Source of the DNA: Phorcus lineatus
Lineage: Eukaryota > Mollusca > Gastropoda > Trochida > Trochidae
Direction: 5' to 3'
Length of the DNA stretch: 64,000 bases
Assembly (NCBI GenBank): GCA_921293015.1
Contig: OV121095.1
Span: 35,809,484 to 35,873,483, forward strand
The notes under the pieces were generated by a model. That model made no database searches, was not told the origin of the DNA, and saw only the letters and a list, made by a program, of their open reading frames with translations. How positions within the stretch are numbered: the first letter of the stretch is position 1; the number at the start of each line of letters is the position of its first letter. Below are positions 1-13,207 of this stretch, piece by piece. Made by a program: the position numbers and the translations under genes.

Positions 1-150
1 ACCTTTTGTAATCTTCCCAACCTTTGAGCTTGGTTTTATAATTACCTTAGCTAAATCTTATCAAATCAGCGAGGAACATGAATGAATTAACCAACAATAG
101 AACTTCACTTATTTCCTTCGGTATCATATAACATTTGCTATTTTCCACAG

Positions 151-207
151 GGTTTTCTTCGAAATGAAGTTTGCATTTTCTCCAACTTTAGCCAACAATG
201 TCAATAG
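151..207 (+). CDS. MFSD1: MFSD1 exon a
   Basis: This short exon encodes a VFF...FSPTLANN stretch, matching the membrane-proximal segment that reads KVFFTEKFGF in human MFSD1. The acceptor is ttttccacag at 141-150. The donor is ag|gtgggt at 208. It ends in phase 2 and joins exon b to make a Ser codon. Confidence 0.8.
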   Translation, partial: GFLRNEVCIFSNFSQQCQ

Positions 208-3200
208 GTGGGTGCCTTCAACATCTTTTTAATTCAATTTTGTAACTATGAAAAATTTAATTGAAAATCTGTCTTTTGATGACATGAATATTTACCATAA
301 TGTAATTGTTGATCCTATTCTATGTAAAATTAAGTACAATTCCACACACTGTTGACTACTTCTACCTTGTGCTTAACAGAATATCTATTCTACCTTGACA
401 AATGACAAATTTATCTCTAAGAATGTGTAAGAAAAGCAAGTAATTCACAAGTGATAATCGCTTAATAAGATATTTACTTGTTAACTCAAATGATCAAAAC
501 AACACGGTAACGGTTGAGAAGAATAGAAATGTCATTATTTCCTGTTTTTTATGAAATAGATTAGAACTTGCTAATTGCAAATAAAATATTTTGATTTCAA
601 GTTTAGACCTATTTCTCCATGGTTGTATTTGCTTGGTTTCAGTTTGGTCTACATCATATCTGCAGTTGCCTCCCCTTTTTTTGGATTCCTTATCGACAAG
701 ACGGGGAAAAATATTTTCTGGGTGATCGCTGGAACAGTTGTAACACTCGGGTGTCACGCTACCCTGGCATTCACTTTCCTTAACCCATACGTTGCCATGG
801 TAACTATTTTTCAAATAATCTAAATTACAGATCAATTTATTGTTATGAGCGATATCAAGTTTGGCCTGAAAACATAAAGAAAGAATAGACAGACATTTGT
901 TTCAATATTTTACATGAAAATGAAAAAATGTCATATACTGTAAAATCATAATATTTCGCGGGGGTTTAATTTTCGCGCTTTTCGCGCAAAGTCATAATGC
1001 GCGAATAATAAAACATCGCGAAATATTATGGTTATGGATGTGAAGTAAACCAATAACAGACAAATAATTTGGTTGACACATTTTATTACTCACAGGAATG
1101 TTTGGCTTGTTCATAATGACGAGTCACTAATTAGAGGTCTCACAAGCGTGTACGCCGATATGCACCTTGTTTGTTGTGCAAACACAATCATCACAATAAT
1201 CCGGCCTGGCGGAATCCACTCTTGATCGCCAATATGCGTGTCCTGATGTTTTGATTGCAGTACGCTTGAGCTTCGATTCGGTGCGTATTGCGGTACAGGA
1301 CCTTCGGTTCAAATATATTTTCGGTTCGATATGATATTTCTTTGAACGAGATCTCGAGGATTCACATCATTCAAACACTATTGTTGGGAGTTAAAGATCA
1401 AACAAAATCGTTCCGAATGTTTACTTACGGGAAAGCTTGGCGACAGGTATCGTTACCACTTCAAAACTTGAAGACTTTTAATGACAATAAATAAAATTGT
1501 GATCGTTGACTTTTTGAATAAATATTATTGTTTTCATTGTAAATTACTACTAGTTTCTTTTCTGCACGGTGCATGTAGTTTTTCTCACTAAATTTTTTAT
1601 ATTGCTTAGTCGATATGCGCGAAAATTAATCCCCGCGAATCAGTCATTTTTTATGTTTGCGCGAAAATAACACCCCTCGAAAATAAATGATTTTACAGTA
1701 AGTTAATTTCCAATATGGTAGGCTGACATAAATGTTAAAGGATCTTTATTTATCTAAGTTAAGAGGTATAACTGAAGTGTCTGCTTTATTACAATGGCCT
1801 AGATGCCATTGTACAGATGTATTTTAATGTTTAGACATGGAAAATATAAGAGCAAATCTCTAAAATTTGCGATAGATCTTAATCATATTGATAGGTTGTA
1901 ACCATATGATTTCCTTGAAAATATGTAGGTTGCACCTACAAATTCTCAGGTAACTAACCTGTGTGTTTCCATTTTTCAGTCGATTATGGGCTTGGCTTAT
2001 TCTGTGTTAGCTAGCGCACTCTGGCCGATGGTCTCTCTTGTTATACCACAGCATCAGCTAGGAACAGCTTACGGAATGTGAGTCTTGTCTGAAGCCCAAT
2101 GATTAACCGCAATTATGAGTTTGACACAAAAATCAGTAGATTTCATCCTAGTTAACAAACAATGTAAGTCTATTCTATTTCTTTATTTAAGATAAGGGTG
2201 TTTTCCAGAAATGTACCTTGACTTGTTACTGTAAGTTACTTGTTGTTACCAGTTAGGCTGTAAACACAATCTCTTCTGCAATTTGAATGAAAAATATGTA
2301 TTGTGATACGTATCGTATCGTCACCCTAATATGGTGATATGTATTGTATCCTGAGGGTTTTGTATCGTGATACACCTAATAACTAATGTCGAGTGTCTAG
2401 TGTTGTTCAAGTTACACCAAAAGATTTTATAAGATGATACTTGGGTTTGTTTCATGCTTGGCTTTAAGAATTATGAGTATAAGACATTGCATGGACTGGT
2501 ACTGTACAGAAGCCACAGGTGTCACACTCCAAGTCAGCTTAATTTCAGTCCATTACATATCCAAGATTCTTCCTTGCTTAGTAATTTATTACACCTGTAG
2601 ATGACTAAGATAATTTGGCACAATTGTTGTTTTTGAAGACATTTAAGAATGGTAAATATCTGCACACAGAATGCAAGCAGTACAGAACCTGGGTCTGGCG
2701 GTGATATCACTGGTTGCCGGCATCATCGTGGACAGCAAGGGCTATCTGATCCTCGAGGTCTTCTTCATGGCCTGGCTCTGCTGTGAGTTGCTCTTTGACA
2801 AACATTTCTCGTTTGTTATTGCATTTATTGTTTACAATCAATTGTGTATTATTGTTACAATAATTTAATTCAAATTATGTTTTGCATATGACAGAAGGTG
2901 TGTTTCCTTGATTTAAACTATTTTGTTATTGTGTGGTTTTTGGGTGATCAGATTAAGGGATAACTTTAGCTGACACTAAAGAAATAGTACCATTGAAATT
3001 TCTTGAAATTTCATGAAAGGGGATCGAGGACAGCCTCTTGGAACAACAATGCTGTTATTCTTTAAAGGATCAACATTTTTGTACTTTATGATCTGATATT
3101 TTTGTCCTCATTTATTCCTGAAATCAACACAAACTTTAATTTAGCATGGTATAAAGAAATATTATCTTACTCTATTAACAGTGCCTTGTTATGAAGTCAG

Positions 3201-4141
3201 CTGTATGTTCAACAGGTGCCCTTGCAATATAAAGTTATATTGTTTCCTTGTTGCAGGTGCCCTGATTGCTGCTGTCTTGCTCTACTTGGTTGACGCCGCT
3301 CGAGGTGCGTGTTAAGTATTTAGTCATTCTTGATTAACTATTTATAAGGTTGTATTGGATCAAAGACTTTCTTAGGTGTTAGCCAAAAACTTTCCTGTTC
3401 ATAGTGAAACAGACATCGAAATCTCGCTAGACTTAGGTCAGAAATGCATCAGGCATTTAGTCTAAGTACTGCTCCATTGGAGTTATGTCAAGTGAACTAT
3501 TCCTCCAACCAATCAGCTAGAAGTATCCCATCCTCTTTCAACTTTTTGACTTTTCCTTTAGAATTGCCATACCCCTTAAAATTTGTGGTGATCAAAAAAG
3601 ATTTGGGCCTGAAAACGCATCCTTCGCTATCCCAAAATCCTACTCCCCCTCCGCCCTGTGTTTGTGTCATTGGCATAAATTGATATCTTTTGCAGTCCTT
3701 TGATTCCCCGAGTTATGGAATTAGAAGGTCAACAATATTTAGCTAGCAACCATTTCAAGATTATTTGTTAATAACAATTTGGATGCCTCATATGGCAATA
3801 CAGAATGGTTGAACACTATCTTATTTAGCTTTGAAAGAGTTAACAATATCTCTGTTCATGTCAGATTTGCTGTGTTAACCAATCGGAAGTTGTAAATGAC
3901 TGTACCCCAATATAATAATAAAAGCATTATGTGTTACATTTTAACAGCTTTCATATATGTGAATGTATTCAGTTAAACATAATGATACATGAGCTATTCA
4001 AACACTTTATCTCAATTCAAAGGATCTTGTATTTCCTCTACATGCTGTTTCCATATTTGTTTTCCAGGAGGCAAACTGAACCAATCTGCTAAGAAGAGAC
4101 ACGCAGCTGCAGATGCCCTTAAAGCAGAGGCCGAAGTGTGA
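151..4141 (+). CDS. MFSD1: MFSD1 orthologue, C-terminal part (six exons; 5' end outside window)
   Basis: MFSD1 is a 12-helix major-facilitator protein of the lysosomal membrane, reported to export dipeptides and to need the partner GLMP. The exons seen are 151-207, 643-799, 1980-2077, 2670-2782, 3257-3304 and 4068-4141, all GT-AG and phase-compatible. They join into 181 residues ending in TGA at 4139-4141. Recognition rests on stretches shared with vertebrate MFSD1 as I remember it: a loop reading DKTGKN, then ALWPMV, PxHQLGTAYG, MQxxQNLGLA and a final LLYLV helix followed by GG-LN. The segment should hold roughly the last five membrane helices and a short lysine-rich cytosolic tail. The preceding exon ends with one base left of an NNG codon (Lys in human). 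The missing N-terminal half would lie upstream of base 1. Identity is secure; exact exon ends are inferred from splice consensus and phase. Confidence 0.93.
643..799 (+). CDS. MFSD1: MFSD1 exon b
   Basis: Encodes LVYIISAVASPFFGF, the DKTGKN loop and a following helix ending NPYVAM. The SP-FG--DKTGKN signature is the MFS loop best conserved in MFSD1. The acceptor is ggtttcag at 635-642. The donor is atg|gtaact at 800, phase 0. Frames that read through into either flank are intronic and not used. Confidence 0.92.
936..1700. mobile_element. Non-autonomous element with terminal inverted repeats in MFSD1 intron b
   Basis: The element opens with TACTGTAAAATCAT at 936 and closes with the exact reverse complement ATGATTTTACAGTA at 1687-1700. 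Further in, a second inverted pair is rich in cgcg (955-980 against 1617-1640). There is no transposase frame. The 765-bp interior between the arms includes sequence unrelated to them, which looks like either captured DNA or a nested insertion. The frames at 1127-1312 and 1288-1494 lie wholly within it. Confidence 0.65.
1980..2077 (+). CDS. MFSD1: MFSD1 exon c
   Basis: Encodes SIMGLAYSVLASALWPMV then the PQHQLGTAYG turn, a hallmark of MFSD1 between its tenth and eleventh helices. The acceptor is atttttcag, the donor at|gtgagt. It ends in phase 2, and the first base of exon d completes an Ile codon. Confidence 0.92.
2670..2782 (+). CDS. MFSD1: MFSD1 exon d
   Basis: Encodes MQAVQNLGLAVISLVAGII, a VDSKGY turn and an LEVFFMAWLC helix. 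The acceptor is tgcacacag, the donor ct|gtgagt at 2783. The open frame runs on past the donor to a stop near 2868, but that part has no resemblance to MFSD1. Confidence 0.92.
3257..3304 (+). CDS. MFSD1: MFSD1 exon e (48 nt)
   Basis: This short exon encodes the last membrane helix, ALIAAVLLYLVDAAR. The acceptor is gttgcag at 3250-3256, the donor g|gtgcgt at 3305. The Cys codon at its start is split with exon d and the Gly codon at its end with exon f. Confidence 0.9.
4068..4141 (+). CDS. MFSD1: MFSD1 terminal exon
   Basis: Encodes GGKLNQSAKKRHAAADALK and ends AEAEV-stop. It corresponds to the cytosolic tail that reads GGNLN in human MFSD1. The acceptor is tttttccag ending at 4067. The TGA stop at 4139-4141 sits inside a good donor-like sequence (gt|gtgagt, from 4137), so an alternative, longer C-terminus cannot be excluded. 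Confidence 0.85.
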
Positions 4142-7100
4142 GTAGACTCCTTAGAAGATCTTAATTTTCTTTTTCACTTTCTTTCCCTTGTTAAGAATCT
4201 GTCATCTTTGGTGTTTATATTTGTAAATCTATACTTTACGTATGAAGGAGAAGGTGACGTATTTGGACTCAGTGATTTTTTTGTGAATAAAAAATGTTTA
4301 ATCCAAATATCACAAGGTGTCCAACAACATCCACAAGTTGCATCTCTTTCCATTCTAGTTTTGAGTTGTCATTGGCCAAACCTTTTCAATATTATGCTTC
4401 CTTTTGGAAAGCCGACCACTCAGGAATGTTTTTGAACTGATTATTTTAGCAGGTTAAGCTTCAAAACAGTATGGGTATAAGAGTAAACTTTTCTTTGGTT
4501 GTATCCTCCTTTGGATAAGTCAATAGGCTTTCATATGATTTGAAATTTGACATTGAAGCACCCATAAAATACCTTTCAGTCGTAACCAATTACTTATTTA
4601 AGTACCCATTTCAATTCAGGACAATACTATGGTTTACTGTTTGTAACTCACTGTCACTTGCTGCAAAACATCCCACAATAATGTCAAACTCTTTTTCTAC
4701 TTTCTCTACCTGGTTTCTGAAGTCAGTGAAAATTTTAAAACCACAAATAACCCTAAATCAACTGCTTAAGTTATGTCTTCAAAGGAAAAGATTTTCTTTC
4801 AGTGAGAAGCCCAAAATCAACTGATGAACAGATGATCAGCTCAAGATATAAAAATGATGGAACAACTGGTTCAAAGTTGTTAAGTTGACTTGAAATACTC
4901 ACAGATGACATTCCATACTTAAAAAACAAATGTCTCATTTATATAACTTTTTAAGAGAACCACTTATACGATTTTACTGTAATTCATTAGTACCACCCTT
5001 ACTTTCTTAAGTTGTTTTATTTTGAGTATAATTAACTGATTTCCTAATACTGAAAGTCTCAGGGCTCTATATGATTTGATTACATTGTCACAATTAGTTC
5101 TACAACAGTGTAGCTATGGTTACTTACAAGCAGTTTTTATTAAGGTTTCAAGATCATCAAATACCTTTACCAAAGCAATATTACAATAATAATTGTTTTA
5201 AGACAGGAATGTTTAAGTAATGGAAACAGTTTGAGCAATAGTAAAACTGTGATGACGATGGTGATAATAAGATTGAATTATCTGTTCAAATTAAAATGTA
5301 AACTGTTTATTACCACCCGGTAATGTAATGTTATTCCTGATGTCACAAAAGTTTCATTTTTAACATTTCTGAAAGTTTTATCAATGAAAAAAAGCAATCC
5401 TGATTTTGAGTGTAAGTTTGCTGTAAATATACCTCACATGGTTGGTTTTATATCTTTTATTTCTAAATATATGTAATGAACATTTAATTATACTGTGGTA
5501 CATAAAAAGACAAATTGGTTGATTTATTTTTAAGAAGGATGTTCATATTTGGTGGGACAATAATTTTTTTTATTCCATGTCATCAAGATTTCAATGGATT
5601 CTTATGTTCATAACAAAATGTTTTTATTTTTAACAATGCACTTAGATCTAGAGACACCTTGCATGTTTTACTAATGAAATAAATCATTTAGAAGAAACTT
5701 AGAATATGATTATTAAAATATAAATATATAATTTTTACATGAAAAATTCCTTTCAATTATTACCTCATTCTATTAACGTGATCATTTAAATTGCATTTGC
5801 CACAAATAAGTCAATTTATGATTTTTTTACGTTCAATGCATGGTTTTAGTTAGCTTACTGCGTCCTTTTAAATATGTGACAGTCAGATGTTTAGGAATAC
5901 AGTATTATCTGAAACAGCCTTTCTCCCTGACACTTGGTATGTATTGGAATGGATTTTGCAAAGTGCCAAATGTAAATATTTACGCAATAATCTTTGTAGA
6001 CATAAATACACAAGTAGAGTAGGTTGGTGTGTGGAAATTTTTTTTATTCAATTATTGTCAATATTCCTATCGCTCTGAGAAATCATTTTAATTATATGAT
6101 GTAATTAAGGTACCATGACATATTGTTTCAGGAATGAATTACCTTGAACAAAATACTTAACAAGTACCTGTCATTTGATTTATAGTATGCACATTTTGCC
6201 TTCAGATTTATCATCATGCATAGTTCCTGTGGTAAATTCTTGATTTTAAATGGCTTTTTAGTACTGCAAGTATCCATGAGGAGGCCCTCATTTTTTAACA
6301 ATGCATGGTCGTCATTTCTCTCACTGAATGAAGTTTATTATTTCATGAGTTGTGCTATTTAAGATCTCTGAAGTTTGACACTTACCTTAAATGTTTAAAA
6401 CCATATATGTATATATTTGTTAACTTAATATTGAGGAGAAGAATGTAAATTTTGCTACTGCCGTTCTGGATCGTTTGAGTGGCATTCTTAAAGTTGACAG
6501 TATCAGGAAGATAAGGTGTTTTATTAGTTATCAATTTTATTGCAATGTTTTAGTTTAGATTCTTTTACAGTTTGCAATAATGAATTGTCCTCTATTATCT
6601 TGTGCAATCAATATTCTCAATTTAAAATTACCTCATTTTTTAGTTTTGGTCTTTTGTCCCTGGGCATTCATTAAGAGATGATGGGACTGATTTGAAGCAA
6701 TTTTAAAATTTTCCTCTTCTGGGATATGATCATATTCATCATTACCATAGCTCAAGCAAAGGATTCAACAAATCTTTTTGCAAAGAGGAAGTTTTGTGTA
6801 CCCAAATATCTCACTGCCTGAAAATCTAGATTGAGAAAAATTCCTAAAATTTAGCAAATCTTTTTTACATCTTTGCATTTGATTGTATCTTGATTTGAAA
6901 TAATTGTCCTTCACCAGAAATAGTCATGTTTAATACTGTGTATATAATTTAAGCCTTGTATATAGTCAATATATTTTATCACAATATTTTTTAAATAAAA
7001 AATGATTAAGTTTATTTGTGTCTTTTTGTTTGTGCAGTTGTCTAGATATAGAGTATAGAAATTGTCCGACAGACGCATTTCCTTTTTTAGGACGAGTTAA

Positions 7101-7204
7101 TGTTTCTTTAACATTATCTAAAAGATGTATAGGAATTAAAATGATATCCAATTCCAGTATTCTTGACACATGAACTGTAATAACAATCAATTAACTATCT
7201 TTAC
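4142..7204. other. MFSD1 3' flank / possible 3' UTR, no gene seen
   Basis: AT-rich sequence following the MFSD1 stop. Several AATAAA hexamers are present (for example near 4286 and 5678), so the 3' UTR end cannot be fixed by eye. The frames here (3444-3683 in the last MFSD1 intron, then 4208-4435, 4540-4824 and 5840-6078) have no recognisable motif and ordinary intergenic composition. Confidence 0.5.
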
Positions 7205-7356
7205 AGGAATAGAATGTTCAGGTTCAAATCCAGCCAGTTGCTTGTTAACTCTGTCTGCCTAAGCAGGCTTTTCACTGTCTATATTTAAGACAGAACTCAG
7301 ACGGTGAGGCGTTTGTCCACGGAATGTTCATGAATCGTTGGCCGACTTGTGGTGTG
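7205..7356 (+). repeat. tRNA-derived SINE fragment (weak)
   Basis: A B-box-like GGTTCAAATCC at 7220-7230 is followed by a short unique stretch, directly upstream of the full-length SINE at 7368. No A box or end can be defined. It may be the head of an older SINE that the younger one landed in. Confidence 0.35.
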
Positions 7357-7367
7357 GATCCACTCAA

Positions 7368-7673
7368 GGGTGAGGTGAGGTGAAATGGGGTTTAATGCTG
7401 CTTTCAAGAGTATTTCACTTATATTGCGGCTGCTAGTATTATTGCAGGGAGAAAGCCCGCAACACCAATGTGGCTATGCATTGCGGTGAAACCTGCGAGC
7501 ATTGGCTGGAACTAGCGAACCATGGGTGGTATGCACTGAAATTCAGTGTAGCATTGCACCCTAACCTGACTGCGTGTAGAACAGTTCTCTACTGCAGACA
7601 AAGTTGCCGAGCCCCTGGCGGGATTCGAACCACAGGGCTGAACGCACTAACCACTGTGCTATCCCGCCCCCCT
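7368..7673 (-). mobile_element. Full-length tRNA-derived SINE with Nin-DC-like domain and target-site duplication
   Basis: Read on the minus strand, the element starts with a tRNA-like head: A box TAGCACAGTGGTTAG at 7647-7661 and B box GGTTCGAATCC at 7621-7631. A unique body follows. The 3' part (forward 7370-7470) reads gtgaggtgaaatggggttta and then a TATTTCACTTATAT block, closely like the Nin-DC central domain of mollusc SINEs. The 11-bp direct repeat GATCCACTCAA flanks it at 7357-7367 and 7674-7684, a clean retroposition signature. Other copies in the window are at 23240, 27164, 32808 and 41825. The 76-codon frame inside it is a by-product. Confidence 0.85.
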
Positions 7674-7684
7674 GATCCACTCAA

Positions 7685-10600
7685 TGATACTAGTAAGTGA
7701 TACTCATGTGGTGAAACATTAGAAAAGTATGAAGAGAATATGTTTTGGGCATCAAAAGGTAATGAATAAATCTCTGATGCCCCCTGCCTTCTCAGTAAGC
7801 ATCCTCCTCTCTTCTGTCAAAAGATAGAAATAAGAGTTTTACAATGTGCAAGCTTGCAAAGGAAAGTAAGCAACTTAAACTTTATTAACACATCTTTAAC
7901 CATTGTTTTGTCAATGCTGTTTTTCTGGCCTTGATGACAACAGTGAGAGATTGATCAAAATCGTTTTCATGCCATTTTCGTGGTGCATACATGCCATCTT
8001 AAGAATTTGCGTCTTCTTTGTATGGCCTCATCTGTCAATCTCTCTTCAGATGTACACTATCTTTGCATGTGGAAACTCAAGAGATGACAAGGTAAAATTT
8101 CAAGATGGATGACATTTGACAGACAAATGATAATATAATTGTGCAGCCATGAATCTCTTTGACAGCTGCCTTTGAGAGGTCACCAAAACCTCTCAACACC
8201 TAGTTCCGTCATCTTTGTGTTCTCATCTTACTGACTTTGAAATGGTTGAGTTTGATATTTTTAAATTACTTGCGATTGTTATCGATAATCATCTACATAA
8301 GAAAATCAGCTGATAATACATTTATTGGACAGTAGACTGACTATGTAACAACAATCCAGAGTTACATAGTCTAATGATTGAAACACAGCTTATGGTTTAC
8401 AGACCCGCTAGGGCTTGTCATAAATGTACACTGTATCAGTTAATCAAACTACCACGAGCTGGCTGATCAGTTTTGCAGCAAACCCAATCCTAAACTAACC
8501 TCCGATTAAGATTTTTTTTAAATCGTGATGAAGCTATACTGTAATTTGCTTGTTCTATCTGGATAATGTATCAATGCAAACTTCGGACCAATTAATTCGT
8601 AGGCTTTCTCCCTTGGTTGTGAAACTTTCTTGAAAAGTGTGATCAAATCCTTATTCACCTCGTCTTGCATGATGTAAATAAAACACAACTTCCTTATATT
8701 TAATGGTTTTATTCTTAAAATTGATATTGCAGAACGTGTGCGAGGTTATGTACACAACAGTGGCTGTAGCACTTGATGTAAGGTAACAATGAAGGAGAAT
8801 ATAGCAGTTTAGTAAACCTACTGCTTTCACAACAACTAATTTCAAGTTTACACTAAAGCATCTTATAAAATCTCTAAAATCAGAAATCAAAATGCACAAT
8901 AATGAAGAGAATATTGTACATATTCAACCAAAAATAATGCAAATGTTGCAGATTCCAGAATTATCAACTGAATTAGAGTTTAATTTTGGGAAATAATTAA
9001 ATCAAGGACTGCTTATTGTCATGTATTTTGTAATTTCTTGTATTATGCGTATTATTTCTTCATCAATATGCTATGGAAACAACAGATGAGTGTTTAATCA
9101 GATGAGTTTCAAGATATAAGATCATGATGCATTTACAATAATTAACAGACTTGACAATTTTATTATTTTAAGATTATCTGTTTTATTATGGCAACCTCAA
9201 ACCAGAGAGCTGTTGTGCTTAACTTAACACTATGGTTGACATTAACATTGCTCTAAGGTTACCTTAGTTATTTAAGGTCACCTTAGTGTTCTGTGCAATC
9301 AGACATTTGACAGTAAAGACATCTGTTTTTGATAGATACATAGCATTTAATATTCAATTGAACATATTGAAGTCTTTTATTTGTGCTACTCATGTTAACG
9401 TAGAGAAATGTCAATCACTCCCACCATAGGTTACTTAACTCAAATCTTCCCACCTGACCTCTGTTACAATCTGACTGTTTTGTGTGTGTTTTTCTTTCAT
9501 TCTGATTGGTTGCATTTAATGTAAAGCCATTGCTTTGAACAGAGTATTTGAAAATCCTTGTAGTAATGAAAAATAGAGTTTCTTCACTTTTGCAATGAAA
9601 CATTTTTCACCCAAAACAGAAGTCAGTAAGAAGTTTTTTAATTGGATAGAAATTAGGATGGTATCCATGATGCTAATTTTTATGGCTACCAAAGATGGTG
9701 TAAATCTATGAATTTAACCCACTTGTTATGGAGGTTACAAGAGTATAAGATACTCTGAGAAACTCCTGTGGGGAGAAAATGAGGATTGTAAGCATAACTA
9801 AAACTAGGAAAAACTTAATTCTAACTATATGAGTATTTACAGCAAGACATGTACATTAGTCAAGTACATTTTCTCTGCATTTCATTATACGAGACTTGAG
9901 ATGAGCATCTTATACTTGTATTGTAAAGGTGATTTTATGAAACTTCAAAAACAAAGGCTAATGCTTATCAATAACTGAATTGAGTATCATCTCAATAAAT
10001 CATAATTAAACAAAAGTTTTAAAAAATAAATTGAGGTATTCAGAAAACTGACTTGATTGTTCAAGCATGAAATAGATAACTCTTTTATCAACAAGTAGCA
10101 ATTTAAGATGTTTATTATTTTTTTCTGCTTTGAATAATAAGAATGTTGAATTTGATCTGATATTTATACTATACAAAAAAGAACATGAATAAATGGAGCA
10201 TATAAACATTTCTAAATAATATGAAAATTTGGCCATGGACAAAAATTTGATATTTAATCAATCTAAACTTAATTTAACAATTTGTAGATTACATATTCAT
10301 ATGAGAAAACCAATGTCAATGGTAGAAAAAATCTAATCTTGATAAATGAGCTCACTCAGGCGCCACGTGAACACACGAGCCTATCGAACGATCCTACATT
10401 TATCTACTGAAGAGGGTTCCATGACCAGAGCGACACAAAAATACTGTTTTCATAATGAGGAATGAACAGGTACTATACAAACTGTACTATGCTACATACT
10501 ACTTTCTTTGTAACTAATGTCATATCTATACAAGCATGCAAACCTTCTGTTGAACAGGTATCAGATGATAATTTCAGTAACTTACTTCCATTACAAAGCA

Positions 10601-13207
10601 GTGTCGAAAAAAATCTTGAAGTTAAATATTCATTGTCATCATACAAATTAGTGTGAAAGTAATGGAAAGTTATATTAACATATATTTGAGCTTCAAATTA
10701 ATTTAAACTATTTAATAACTGAGCTTTCAACCATACAATATTTACATTTTGTAAGGAAAACTATTTACAGTTTGTATATATGTTACTTGAAACATGTTAA
10801 GTTTCAATTTAAATGCATATAGATAACCAAGCTTCCGACATGCCTTTTTGCATAATCAAAACATTTATTTTGATTAAAATTGATAAATAAGAGCTCTTTG
10901 CTCTGTAGCTCATCAGTATTTGATTATTCATGATATATCTTGAAGACTTCAATACATAGTTATATACATAAGAGAAGGTGGCCATCAGTCAAACACGTGA
11001 CAGAACAGCAGGTAATCATAACTTCTCAACGATATTGAATTGTAGCTTGCTGTGTACAAGCGCTGCCCCTACTAGATTATTGTTATACACAAAATAAATT
11101 AAGGATATTTTCAATTTTATTATGTACATATTTTTACATATCATTTCAATTATTTAATTATTTCAATTATTTAATTATTCAACTATTTCAATGATTTACA
11201 TAATTATTTAATAATTCAATTTTTACATATCAGGTGATCAATGTAAAGAAATGTCATTATTACTAATTTCAGAATTGCCATGTATCCCTAATTATTTTTG
11301 TCCAGTATATACGTACATGTAATGATCAACTGGTCTTGGTATGATTCTAATTGATATCAGTGTTAAGAGCTTACGTTCAATGAAGATAATAAATAGGGGT
11401 CAGTACTAATTATAAAATGTGTGATATAGGTATAAGGTAAATCTCCAATAAATTTCAGCTTTGCTTTCAAGGTTAGGCCAAAATTGTGAAGAGTTTAGAG
11501 ATAAAGCTTGGCACTGGATGACGGCTTATGGTAATAGGCCCATTGGGCCTTATAGGCCCTATTGGCTAAACAGTTGCAATAAAACCTAGAAAATAGCTAA
11601 ATAGTTTGATCAAAATCTAACTGACATCAATCTTATTTCTTGATATCTACGACACATCAATCTATTCTATCATTGTCTGTCCAAGCAGATAAAACACATT
11701 CATTAACCATACAAATAATAAGGAGCTCTATAAGATTGTAAAACATGGTTTTATAAAGAAATACTGGTATCAATACCTTGTTTAAAATAGTTTGAATTAT
11801 AGAAAAATAACATATGAAGGAGAACACTAATTACTGGTTTTTAAACATATTTGACATAAAAGAATTAAGAATGTTAATACCTACTAAATAAAGGCATTGA
11901 CGTCACAACCTTGGCAAAGCATTATTAAAAACATGAAAGACAAGACAAAGAAATCAAATTAATACAATGCTCCAGCTGTTTACTTCCTTGTTAGCTTAAT
12001 TTATATCATTTATTTTACAGTTTTACGAATAATCGTTTTAAATAAAAAATAGCTTTAATGTTACACATTAAAAAAAGGATGACAACAATTTTGCTAAGTG
12101 ATCTTAAATTCCATTCAACAAAGTCGTTTACTAAAAGTTTTGACATTTTTTTCATAATAAAGCCATATGACATAGATAAGATATTGTTAAAATAAATTAT
12201 TCATTAAGAGAATAGTTTCGTTAAGGGTTACTGACTAAGAGAAAACAAATCAAAATATGTATTTTCATTTAAAACATGACACAACTTATTTGACACAAAT
12301 GTTCAAGACATGGCAACGCATTCAGTAATATCAACAATCAATACACAAATATTCACATACACATTTGCATTTAAACCTTTTGAAGGTTAATCTACTAACA
12401 CATTACAATTTGCATTTCCAAAGACACACACGGATCAATTTTCACATCTGTGGACAAACGGTACATTAAAAGACCATCTGCATTCACAAAGGATATTTAA
12501 AAAAACTTCTAACATTCTTTTTATTCTAAAAACATTTTTCATAAGAACAACAGCTAAAACAAAATAATAGTTAGGGTATCCACACTGAATGCATGCTCAA
12601 GGCGCTTCCTGCATTACGTTAATTAACTTTAGAAAACTGTTCCGTGAACATCAAAAAAGAAAATTCAAATATGAATTCCAAAAGTCTAAAATAACTTTAA
12701 AGAAAAGTTCATATCAATATTTAGCAGAAAAAAGTTTGTATAATAATTTTGTATCGTCAAAGATCAATATTCAAATGAATCGCTATTCAAGGTCACCCTT
12801 TGATCTTATCACATTTCAGAGCCCCTAAATTTGACCTTGAACTTTGTGACCTTGAATTCTAAACATGACCTTGATCTGAATCCTGTACCAGGAACATAAA
12901 GATTATCTTCAAAATGTTAAATAAACAAAACAATGTGTTCAGTGAAGTCAATTCTTCGAGTGAAAAGTACAGATTCTCAATCTAAACCTGTAACTGGTTT
13001 CCAAAGAATTGTCCTGGATTTTCTCAAATTCTGAAGTCCAGGACTTTAAATACATTGCAAGTCTTAAAGTTCTTTAAGTTCTTCGAGATAAAAGTAAATA
13101 TTTCAACTTCTTAGTCATCTTTGTAAAAAAATCTTCAATTGAATAGTAAAGATTATTTAATAATAGGACTTGATGTCTTTGAGAGGCATTTAGAAGTTGG
13201 TGAGATG
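7685..13207. other. Intergenic DNA between convergent genes, no gene seen
   Basis: AT-rich, with stop codons in all frames apart from short chance frames. Small landmarks are an 11-bp hairpin pair at 8339-8349/8361-8371 and a palindrome-rich stretch at 9226-9300 with CTAAGGTTACCTTAG, which is related to sequence at 60715-60790. Another is a SINE-like fragment at 12565-12615 resembling the element at 46131. Tgaccttga-type motifs at 12775-12865 recall common molluscan repeats. Confidence 0.5.

Noticed and set aside
7470-7700. 76-codon frame and tRNA-like boxes as a tRNA gene
   Set aside because: The boxes belong to a SINE head. No cloverleaf closing acceptor stem is seen.
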